DNA from: an uncultured Rivibacter sp.
Lineage (GTDB): Bacteria; Pseudomonadota; Gammaproteobacteria; Burkholderiales; Burkholderiaceae
Length of the DNA: 45,068 nucleotides
Reading direction: 5' to 3'
NCBI GenBank assembly: GCA_946481025.1
Contig: CAMLNA010000018.1
Span: 1-45,068, forward strand
The notes below the pieces were generated by a model that was not told the DNA's origin, did not search any database, and saw only the letters and a list, made by a program, of their open reading frames with translations. The position numbers and the translations under genes are program-made. Positions 26,641 to 33,751 of this stretch are shown piece after piece (the first letter of the stretch is position 1; each line of letters starts with the position of its first letter).

Positions 26641-26812
26641 CGGGTACGGCCGTCATAGAACTGCAGCCGCGCACCATGCTTGAAGTCCCCGGAGCGCTCT
26701 TCTAATGTAGGAAAGCCTGTCAGCAGGCATTCTCAAAGGCGCAGTCTCTGCGCGCCAGGAGCCCCGGACCCATCTTCCTCTGGAGCCCCGGAACGGTGGC
26801 GTCAGCCACTCA
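26641..26812. other. 3' untranslated gap after ubiD with two small hairpins
   Basis: No gene is seen between ubiD and its terminator. Two short stems occur: GCCTG/CAGGC (26715-26719 with 26724-26728) and GCGCAG/CTGCGC (26739-26744 with 26748-26753). They may only be part of the ubiD 3' end. Short open frames here have no homology. Confidence 0.4.
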
Positions 26813-26848
26813 CCCCTCCCGCCCAAGGCTGGGAGGGGTTTCAATTTT
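26813..26848 (+). terminator. rho-independent terminator downstream of ubiD
   Basis: CCCCTCCC pairs with GGGAGGGG, and an inner GCC/GGC extends the stem past one bulged T to a 3-base loop; TTTCAATTTT follows at 26839-26848. The T tract lies on the plus strand, so it ends the ubiD transcript before the convergent ElyC-like gene. Confidence 0.8.
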
Positions 26849-26873
26849 GGGGCTTCGCTTCCTGGCGGGTGCC

Positions 26874-27674
26874 TCAGGCGCGCACCAGCAGCCCGAGCAG
26901 TTCGTGCAGGACCAGCGACACCTGCTCGTATCCCCGGCTGGAGGGCAGCCAGTCCAGCACGGGGCGGCTGGTGGGCACGAACGAGCCCATCGGCGCCGGC
27001 GTGATGCGGAAGGCCCCGGCCGCTGCCTCCTCGAACACCTTGCGGGCGCGCGGCATGTGATAGGCGTGGGTCACCAGCACGATCTCCTTGACGCCGCTGC
27101 CGCGCAGCAGGGCGACGGTGCGGATGGCGTTTTCACGCGTGTCGCGGGAGTCGGGTTCCACCCAGCGCAGCGGGCGGTTGTACTCGTGCTGCGCGATGCG
27201 GCCGGCGGCTTCGGCTTCCGAACGGCCGGATGTTTCTATGTGGGCCCATCCCAAGCCGCCGCTGAAGCCGACCGGCAGCCCGGTCTCGCGGCTCAGCCAG
27301 AGGCCGTAGCGAAGCCGCACGAGCGACGCGGAACCGAGGTCCGACACGCCGTACTCGGGCGCCCGAGGGATCAGACCGCCGCCGAGCACGATGATGGCCG
27401 CCGTGGGCGCCCGGTTCCGACCCTCGGTCTTCAGGCGGGTCAGGTCATCGCTGTAGAGCGCGGGAGGGGGCTTGAGCACGAAGTTCTGCAGCCAGCGGCC
27501 GGTGCCCTGGCAGGTGCTCAGCCACAGCAATGCAGTGCTCAGGAAGACCAGGAAGTAGCCGAGGCCCCGCCGGGGAAGGACCAGCCTCACGCCCACCAGC
27601 ATGAGGAGCAGCAGCGGCACCGGCGGAAGCACCAGCGCGGTCAGGATGGGCTTCCACGATTCAAGGCCTAGCAT
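26874..27674 (-). CDS. ElyC/SanA/YdcF-family (DUF218) envelope protein
   Basis: The 266-residue protein has two N-terminal membrane spans (about 9-30 and 38-55) and a DUF218 domain (about 90-250). Domain motifs are AAIIVLGGGL, SRDTRENAIRTVALLR and EIVLVTHAYHMPRARKVFEEA. This layout matches E. coli ElyC and YdcF relatives that affect envelope and peptidoglycan-precursor use; the chemistry is unknown. It is convergent with ubiD and divergent from the peptidase gene, with 93 bases to the latter. Confidence 0.88.
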   Translation of the reverse strand: MLGLESWKPILTALVLPPVPLLLLMLVGVRLVLPRRGLGYFLVFLSTALLWLSTCQGTGRWLQNFVLKPPPALYSDDLTRLKTEGRNRAPTAAIIVLGGGLIPRAPEYGVSDLGSASLVRLRYGLWLSRETGLPVGFSGGLGWAHIETSGRSEAEAAGRIAQHEYNRPLRWVEPDSRDTRENAIRTVALLRGSGVKEIVLVTHAYHMPRARKVFEEAAAGAFRITPAPMGSFVPTSRPVLDWLPSSRGYEQVSLVLHELLGLLVRA

Positions 27675-27767
27675 TCGCTCTCCCTAGTTTGGTATGGGTC
27701 TGAAAAGCGCGCCGATTGTGCCGGAAGGGCATCATTCGCACTCCTCATTCCAATCAGGGAACCCCAG

Positions 27768-29990
27768 ATGATCTGGATGTCTTCCGCCCGGCGGCTGATC
27801 GTCGCCGTCTGCACTGGCTGGCTGTCGCTCATCGCGGCGCAGGCCGCCGAAGCCCCTGCCGCGGCGCCGCCGCGGCCGGTGATCGACAAGTTCTTCGGCA
27901 CTTCCGTCTCCGACCCCTACCGCTACTTCGAGAACGCCAAGTCCCCGGAAGTGGCGGCCTGGATGAAAGCACAGAGCGCCGCGACCCAGGCGACGCTGGC
28001 CCACATCGCCGGCCGCGATGCGATGCTCGCCACGCTGCAGAAGCTCGAGAACGCCAGCCCGGCGCGGGTCGTCTACCCGGTGCGCACGACCGGGGGCCGG
28101 GTCTTCTACCAGCACCGCGGCGCAGACGACAACCAGTTCAAGCTCTACATGCGCGAAGGCGCGAGCGGCGCCGAAACCGTGCTGGTCGACCCCGAGGCAC
28201 TGGCCAGGCGCACCGGCAAGCCGCATGCGATCAACTACTTCATGCCATCGCGCGATGGCCGCTATGTGGCCTACGGCATTTCGTCGGGAGGCTCCGAGGC
28301 GGCGTCACTGGTCGTGCTCGACGTGAAGACGAAAAAGCCGGTGGGCCGGCCGGTCACGCGAGCCGACTTCGGCTGGCCGGAATGGTCGGCCGACAGCCGG
28401 CTGCTCACCTTCACCCGGCTGAAGGCGCTGCGCAAGGGCGAGCCCGAAGTCAACAAATACAAGCGCGCCGAGACCTACGTGATCGACGTGGCTCGCGGCG
28501 GTGTGCTGCGGCCGGTCCCGGTGTTCGGGTTGCGGGCCCGCGGCGCGAAGCTGGCGGACGACGAGAGTCCGGCGCTGGACCTCACCGCCGACGGCCGCTG
28601 GGCCATCGGTCGCGTCTTCAACGGGGTGCAGCGCGAGCTGCGGGTCTACGCGGCGCCGCAGGCCGATGCGCTGGCCGGACGGGCGCACTGGCGCGAGGTG
28701 GTGAAGACCGGCGATGCGGTGACCGGCATCGCCTACCACGGTGGAGTGCTGTATGCGGTGTCCCACCTCGATGCGCCGCGGTTCAAGGTCCAGGCGCGTG
28801 CGCTCGACGGCGCGGGCGAACCGGCCGCGTGGCAGGTGCTGCTGCCGGCCGGCGAGCGTGTCGTCACCGGCATCGCGGCGGCGTCGGATGCGCTGTACAT
28901 CGAGGCGCGTGACGGCAACGTCAAGCGCCTGTTCAAGCGAGGCCATGCCGAGGGCGCCCCGGTGCAGGAGGTGGCGCTGCCGGTGCAGGGCTCGTTCAGC
29001 CTGAACGGCGACGAGTCCAACTACTCGGCGGCCAACGCGCAGCTGCCCGGCGTGCTGATCGACCTGGAGAGCTGGACCCGCGCGCGCCAGGTGTACGAAG
29101 TGGCGGCCGACGGCACCGTGACCAACACCGGCCTGCAGCCGCAGGGGCCGGAGGACGCCCCGGCCGACGTGGAAGCCGCCGAGGTGCTGGTGAAGAGCCA
29201 CGACGGCGTGATGGTGCCGATGTCCATCGTGTACCGCAAAGGCACTCGGCTCGACGGCAGCAACCCGACCATCTTGTATGGCTACGCGTCGTACGGCATC
29301 ACCGAAGAGCCCTTCTTCAGCACCTCCGTCCTCGCATGGCTGCGCGCGGGCGGCGTGTACGCCTTTGCCAACCCGCGCGGCAGCGGTGTCTACGGGCAGG
29401 AATGGCACAAGGCCGGCAAGCAGGGCACCAAGCCCAACACCTGGAAGGACTTCATCGCCTGCGCCGAATACCTCATCGCGCAGGGCTACACCTCGAGCCG
29501 TCGCCTGGGGATCTACGGCGGCAGCGCCGGCGGCATCCTGGTGGGACGGGCCATGACGGCGCGGCCGGACCTGTTTTCCGCCGTGGTGCCTGCCGTGGGG
29601 GCGCTCGATGCCGTGCGCTTCGAGGTCGGCCCGAACGGGCCGCCCAACATTCCCGAATTCGGCACGGTCAAGAACGAAGCCGGCTTCCGGGCGCTGCTCG
29701 AGATGAGCACCTACCACCACATCCGCGACGGTGAAAAATACCCGGCCGTGATGTTCACGCACGGTGTGAACGATCCGCGCGTGGAGGTGTGGCACAGCAC
29801 CAAGACGGCGGCCCGGCTCATGGCGGCCAGCACCAGCGGCAAGCCGGTGCTGCTGCGCCTGGACTACCAGGCCGGCCACGGCATCGGCAACACCAAGCAG
29901 CAGCGCCTGGCCGAGCGGGCCGACGTGTTCTCGTTCTTCCTGTGGCAGATGGGCGTGCCGGGGTACGAGCTGAAAGGCCAGGGAGGCTGA
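27768..29990 (+). CDS. exported prolyl oligopeptidase-family serine peptidase (S9A)
   Basis: The 740-residue enzyme has a signal peptide (about 1-27, ending AAQAAEA) and an N-terminal beta-propeller that begins DPYRYFENAKSPEVAAWM. Its C-terminal alpha/beta hydrolase domain has the triad Ser586 (GIYGGSAGG), Asp669 (THGVNDPRVEVWHS) and His704 (YQAGHGIGNTKQQ). It should cut short peptides, probably after proline, in the periplasm. The start ATG 27768 has CAGGGAA upstream. The stop TGA is one base from the start of the cupin gene. Confidence 0.93.
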   Translation: MIWMSSARRLIVAVCTGWLSLIAAQAAEAPAAAPPRPVIDKFFGTSVSDPYRYFENAKSPEVAAWMKAQSAATQATLAHIAGRDAMLATLQKLENASPARVVYPVRTTGGRVFYQHRGADDNQFKLYMREGASGAETVLVDPEALARRTGKPHAINYFMPSRDGRYVAYGISSGGSEAASLVVLDVKTKKPVGRPVTRADFGWPEWSADSRLLTFTRLKALRKGEPEVNKYKRAETYVIDVARGGVLRPVPVFGLRARGAKLADDESPALDLTADGRWAIGRVFNGVQRELRVYAAPQADALAGRAHWREVVKTGDAVTGIAYHGGVLYAVSHLDAPRFKVQARALDGAGEPAAWQVLLPAGERVVTGIAAASDALYIEARDGNVKRLFKRGHAEGAPVQEVALPVQGSFSLNGDESNYSAANAQLPGVLIDLESWTRARQVYEVAADGTVTNTGLQPQGPEDAPADVEAAEVLVKSHDGVMVPMSIVYRKGTRLDGSNPTILYGYASYGITEEPFFSTSVLAWLRAGGVYAFANPRGSGVYGQEWHKAGKQGTKPNTWKDFIACAEYLIAQGYTSSRRLGIYGGSAGGILVGRAMTARPDLFSAVVPAVGALDAVRFEVGPNGPPNIPEFGTVKNEAGFRALLEMSTYHHIRDGEKYPAVMFTHGVNDPRVEVWHSTKTAARLMAASTSGKPVLLRLDYQAGHGIGNTKQQRLAERADVFSFFLWQMGVPGYELKGQGG

Positions 29991-29991
29991 C

Positions 29992-30501
29992 ATGGCCGAT
30001 TCGCGAGCCGAAGCGCTGCGCAAGCAGCTGATCCGCAACTTCGATCGGGCCGACAAGCACCTGGAGCGCCGCGAACCGCTGTATGAAACGCTGTGCGCCA
30101 GGCTGGCGGCAGGCACGGCGGCCACCAGGCTGGGCGCCAGCATCGACGTCCTGGCACCGGGCAAGCGCGGCTGCCCCTACCACTACCACCATGCGCAGGA
30201 AGAGCTGTTCGTGGTGCTCGAGGGGCAAGGCACGCTGCGGGTGGCCGGCGAGATGCTCCCGGTGGTCGCCGGCGACGTGGTGTTCATCCCGCCGGGCCCG
30301 CAATACCCGCACCAGTTCATCAACACCTCCGACGCGCCGATGAAGTACCTGTCGATCAGCACGCGCGAAACCCCGGAGATCTGCGTCTACCCCGACTCGG
30401 GCAAGTATTCGGCGTGGAGCGGCGCCGCCGGGGCAGACGACGGCTTCGACAGCATCCAGCGCCTGGGCCCCGGGCTCGACTACTGGGACGGCGAGCCCTG
30501 A
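29992..30501 (+). CDS. cupin-domain protein
   Basis: This 169-residue single-cupin protein has a first motif around PYHYHHAQEELFVVLEGQGTL (about 62-83, metal-binding His/Glu set) and a second around PPGPQYPHQFINTSD (about 100-114). A C-terminal tail has TPEICVYPDSGKYSAW. Such proteins are often called transcriptional regulators or sugar isomerase-like, but this one has no DNA-binding domain and its activity is unknown. It starts one base after the peptidase stop, so they are co-translated. Confidence 0.85.
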   Translation: MADSRAEALRKQLIRNFDRADKHLERREPLYETLCARLAAGTAATRLGASIDVLAPGKRGCPYHYHHAQEELFVVLEGQGTLRVAGEMLPVVAGDVVFIPPGPQYPHQFINTSDAPMKYLSISTRETPEICVYPDSGKYSAWSGAAGADDGFDSIQRLGPGLDYWDGEP

Positions 30502-30546
30502 CTCGACCGCCGCGGTATCGTCGGCTTTTTCGACCGGAGACCTGCC

Positions 30547-31083
30547 ATGTCTGAAACCATCACCCTGGGCGGCGGCTGCTTCTGGTGCCTCGAAGCCGTG
30601 TTCCTCGACGTGGAGGGGGTGCTGTCCGTCGAATCGGGTTACAGCAATGGCGCCGTGCACAACCCGACCTACGAGCAGGTGTGCACCGGCGATACGGGCC
30701 ATGCCGAGGTGGTGAAGGTGGAGTTCGATCCCGAGCGCATTTCCCTGCGCGAGATCCTCGAGATCTTTTTCGTGATCCACGACCCGACCACCCTCAACCG
30801 CCAGGGCAACGACGTCGGTACCCAGTACCGCTCGGGCATCTACACGCACGCCGAGGTGCAGGCGCGCGTCGCGCGGGAGGTCATCGCCGAGCTCCATGCT
30901 TCGGGCATCCACCGGGGCCCGGTGGTCACCGAGGTGCTGCCGGTCGCCAACTATTGGCGGGCCGAGGACTACCACCAGCGGTACTTCGAGAACCATCCCA
31001 ACCAGGGCTACTGCGCCTTCGTGGTGGCGCCCAAGCTCGATAAGTTCCGCAAGACGTTTGCCGCGCGCAGGCGCCGGGGCTGA
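30547..31083 (+). CDS. msrA: peptide-methionine (S)-S-oxide reductase MsrA
   Basis: The 178-residue enzyme has the catalytic GGGCFWCLEAVF (Cys11), then SVESGYSNG, YEQVCTGDTGHAEVVKVEF, QGNDVGTQYRSGIY and the late ENHPNQGYCAF. It repairs S-methionine sulfoxide in proteins with thioredoxin. No signal peptide is present, so it is cytosolic. The start has GGAGA upstream. It is separated from the cupin gene by 45 bases and may share its transcript. Confidence 0.95.
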   Translation: MSETITLGGGCFWCLEAVFLDVEGVLSVESGYSNGAVHNPTYEQVCTGDTGHAEVVKVEFDPERISLREILEIFFVIHDPTTLNRQGNDVGTQYRSGIYTHAEVQARVAREVIAELHASGIHRGPVVTEVLPVANYWRAEDYHQRYFENHPNQGYCAFVVAPKLDKFRKTFAARRRRG

Positions 31084-31117
31084 GGCCCTACACTCGCGCC
31101 TCGCACCACCTGTTCGC

Positions 31118-31492
31118 ATGACGTCGACGCGCCGCACCGCCTTGCACCGCCGCGCCTGGGTTTCCTCCCTGGCGCTGCTTGCGTTCGTGCTGGCGCAGAC
31201 GCTGGCGCTGGTGCACGGCGTGGTGCACGTGCCTTCGCATGCGGAGCCGGACTCGGCGCAGCATGCGGCTTCGTTGGCGTCGGCCGACCACCTGCTGGGT
31301 CATGCGCAAGGCGACCAGCAAGGGCTGCACTGCCAGCTCTACGACCAGATCGCGCAGGCGGGCGGCCTGCCGGTCGATGCTCCGGCGTTCGTGTCGCAGG
31401 CATGCGCCGCGGTGCTTTCGGCTCCTGCCGAGGCGCCCGGGGCGTCACAGCCGCGGCTGGCGTTCCACGCCCGCGGGCCTCCGCAGGCCTGA
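31118..31492 (+). CDS. small His-rich exported or membrane protein upstream of the ZnuD-like receptor
   Basis: The 124-residue protein has an N-terminal hydrophobic segment (about 14-31, VSSLALLAFVLAQTLALVHG) that is a signal peptide or anchor. The rest is His-rich: HGVVHVPSH, QHAASLASADHLLGH and GLHCQLYDQIAQAGGL. Histidines and one Cys in that pattern suggest metal binding. Similar small proteins sit in front of TonB receptors for zinc or copper in Burkholderiales, sometimes labelled zinc chaperones; I do not recognise a firm family. It is probably in one unit with the receptor gene. Confidence 0.65.
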   Translation: MTSTRRTALHRRAWVSSLALLAFVLAQTLALVHGVVHVPSHAEPDSAQHAASLASADHLLGHAQGDQQGLHCQLYDQIAQAGGLPVDAPAFVSQACAAVLSAPAEAPGASQPRLAFHARGPPQA

Positions 31493-31516
31493 CGCCTTCG
31501 TCCGTTCACGTTGCCG

Positions 31517-31541
31517 ACCGGTCACCGCCTGGGTGACCGGT
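31517..31541. promoter_or_regulatory. 10-bp perfect inverted repeat before the TonB receptor gene
   Basis: ACCGGTCACC and GGTGACCGGT flank a 5-base spacer, between the small His-rich protein gene and the receptor gene. The dyad could be an operator for a dimeric repressor or an mRNA hairpin. It does not match the AT-rich Zur box. Confidence 0.4.
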
Positions 31542-31567
31542 GCCGGCCATTCCGCATCGACTTTTCG

Positions 31568-31587
31568 CTGCGGCCGCCAGGCCGCAG
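31568..31587 (+). promoter_or_regulatory. 8-bp hairpin just upstream of the receptor start codon
   Basis: CTGCGGCC and GGCCGCAG pair around a 4-base loop and end 10 bases before ATG 31598, where a ribosome binding site should be. No good Shine-Dalgarno sequence is visible outside it, so the stem may limit translation. Confidence 0.35.
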
Positions 31588-31597
31588 CCCTGCACCC

Positions 31598-33649
31598 ATG
31601 AAACGCTTTTCCTCCTTCCCGCGCCGCAGCCGCGTTGCCGCGGCAGTCTCCCTGTCCTTCGCCAGCCTCGCGGTGAACGCCCAGAGCCAGGCGCCCGCCG
31701 CGCTCGATCCGGTGGTGGTGACCGGCAACCCCTTGCGCAGCGAGACGCTCACCACGCCTTCTTCGACGCTCGCCGGCGACGCGCTGGTGCTGCGGCGCGG
31801 CAGCAGCCTGGGCGACACGCTGAACGGCCTGACCGGCGTGTCGTCGAGCTACTTCGGCCCCAATGCGAACCGTCCGGTCATCCGCGGGCAGGACGGCGAC
31901 CGGGTGCGCATGCTGAGCAACGCCGGTGCGTCGCTCGACGCGTCGGCGCTGAGCTTCGACCACGCGGTGCCGATCGACCCCCTGGTCGTCGAGCGCGTCG
32001 AGGTGCTGCGCGGCCCGGCTGCGCTGCTCTACGGCGGCAGCGCCGTGGGCGGCGTGGTCAATGCCATCGACAACCGCATCCCGCGCGACAGGGAAGACGC
32101 GGTCAACGGCGCGGCCGAGCTGCGGCTGGGCGGCGCCGCGAACGAGCGCGGCGCCAGCGCGGTGGTCGAAGGCGGCGGCGGCGGTTTCGCCTGGCATGCC
32201 GATGCCTTCGGCCGCGACACCGACGACCTGCACGTGCCGTCGTTCGACCGGCCGGTCGACGGGGGCGGCACCGAACGGCGCGACCGCGTCGTCAACTCGG
32301 CCAGCCGCGCCAAGGGCGGCGCGGTGGGCGGCTCGATGGTGTGGGACCACGGCCACCTGGGGGCGTCGGTGGACACCTATCGCAACGACTACGGCGTCGT
32401 CGCAGAAGAGGACGTGACCATCCGCATGAAGCGCGACAAGCTGGCGCTGGCCGGCGAGGTGCGCGACCTGGACGGGCCGTTCAAGCTGGTGCGCGGCCAG
32501 CTGCAGCACACCGACTACCGGCATGCCGAAGTCGAAGGCACCGGCGAGGTGGGCACCACCTTCAAGAACAAGGGGACCGATGGCCGGTTCGAAGCCGAGC
32601 ACGTGTCACTGGCGCTGGCCGGCGGCACGCTGCGCGGCGTGCTCGGGGCGCAGGGCGAGAGCATGCGTTTCTCGGCGCTCGGCGAAGAAGCCTTCGTGCC
32701 GGGCACCCGCACCGAGCAGGGGGCGCTGTTCGTGTTCGAGGAGCTGTCGTTCGAGCAGCTGTCGCTGACGGCGGGCGCGCGCGTCGAACACACGAACGTC
32801 GCCTCCGACGGTGATGCGCCCGACGGGGCCGAGCCCCGTTTCGGCGCGCCGCAGAAGCGCAGCTTCACGGCGGGCAGCGTGGCGCTGGGCGCCGCGTGGA
32901 AGCTGTCGCCGCAGTGGCAGCTCCTGGGCAACGTGGCGCGCACCGAGCGTGCGCCCACCTACTACGAGCTGTTCGCCAACGGCGTGCACGTGGCCACGGC
33001 GGCCTACGAGCGCGGCGACACCTCGCTGGCCAAGGAGCGCAGCACCAACGTGGACGTCGCGCTGCAATGGAAGGAGGGCGCTCACCAGGCCAAGGTCGGC
33101 GCGTGGGCCAGCCGCTTCGCCAACTACATCGCGCTGCTGCGCACCGGCGAGCCGGATTTCGTCAACGACGAAGGAGAGTCCTTCCCGGTGTACGGGTTCG
33201 CCGGCGTGCCGGCGCGCCTGCACGGCTTCGAGGCCGAGGGCCGCTGGCGGGTGCTCGACGGGGCCCGGCAGGTCGAGCTGGACGGCCGGTTCGACCTCGT
33301 GCGCGCCGAGAACCGCAGTACCGGCGAGCCGCTGCCGCGCATTGCGCCGGCGCGCCTGACGCTGGGTGCGACCTACACGCTGGCCGGCTGGTCGGCGCGG
33401 GCCGAGGTGCAACGGGTGGCTCGCCAGACGCGCGTGCCGGCCGACGACGCGCCCACCGACGGCTACACGCTGGTCAACCTGTCGGCGAGCTACCGGCTGC
33501 GGCTGGCGGCCACCGATGCGCTGCTGTTCGCACGGCTCGACAACGCCGGCAACACCCTGGCCTACAACGCCGGCACCATCGGCACGGTCAGGCCGCTGGC
33601 CCCGCTGCCCGGCCGGCGCCTCATGGCAGGCTTGCGCGTGGCTTTCTAG
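31598..33649 (+). CDS. TonB-dependent outer-membrane receptor, ZnuD-like
   Basis: The 683-residue receptor has a signal peptide (about 1-27, ending VNA), a plug domain (about 38-155) and a 22-strand barrel ending in the aromatic LMAGLRVAF. The plug contains the ZnuD-typical run NRPVIRGQDGDRVRML, LSFDHAVPIDPLVVERVEV and LRGPAALLYGGSAVGGVVN. ZnuD takes up zinc (and heme) in Neisseria. Here the His/Asp-rich loops are modest (DHGHLGAS, QHTDYRHAEVEG), so the metal is not certain. The start ATG 31598 gives a proper signal peptide; the open frame upstream has none. Confidence 0.9.
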   Translation: MKRFSSFPRRSRVAAAVSLSFASLAVNAQSQAPAALDPVVVTGNPLRSETLTTPSSTLAGDALVLRRGSSLGDTLNGLTGVSSSYFGPNANRPVIRGQDGDRVRMLSNAGASLDASALSFDHAVPIDPLVVERVEVLRGPAALLYGGSAVGGVVNAIDNRIPRDREDAVNGAAELRLGGAANERGASAVVEGGGGGFAWHADAFGRDTDDLHVPSFDRPVDGGGTERRDRVVNSASRAKGGAVGGSMVWDHGHLGASVDTYRNDYGVVAEEDVTIRMKRDKLALAGEVRDLDGPFKLVRGQLQHTDYRHAEVEGTGEVGTTFKNKGTDGRFEAEHVSLALAGGTLRGVLGAQGESMRFSALGEEAFVPGTRTEQGALFVFEELSFEQLSLTAGARVEHTNVASDGDAPDGAEPRFGAPQKRSFTAGSVALGAAWKLSPQWQLLGNVARTERAPTYYELFANGVHVATAAYERGDTSLAKERSTNVDVALQWKEGAHQAKVGAWASRFANYIALLRTGEPDFVNDEGESFPVYGFAGVPARLHGFEAEGRWRVLDGARQVELDGRFDLVRAENRSTGEPLPRIAPARLTLGATYTLAGWSARAEVQRVARQTRVPADDAPTDGYTLVNLSASYRLRLAATDALLFARLDNAGNTLAYNAGTIGTVRPLAPLPGRRLMAGLRVAF

Positions 33650-33751
33650 GCAGGCCGGCGTTGCGCCGGGCCCTCAGGGCTAGCGCGGGGTACCTTTTGC
33701 ACGGGGCCGGTCGTTACACTGGCCGTCACCCTGTGCAGTAAGCCTTGCCGC

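Noticed and set aside
31118..31598. Zur-type operator before the ZnuD-like receptor
   Set aside because: No AT-rich GTTAT-type dyad is present; the dyad seen is GC-rich and different.
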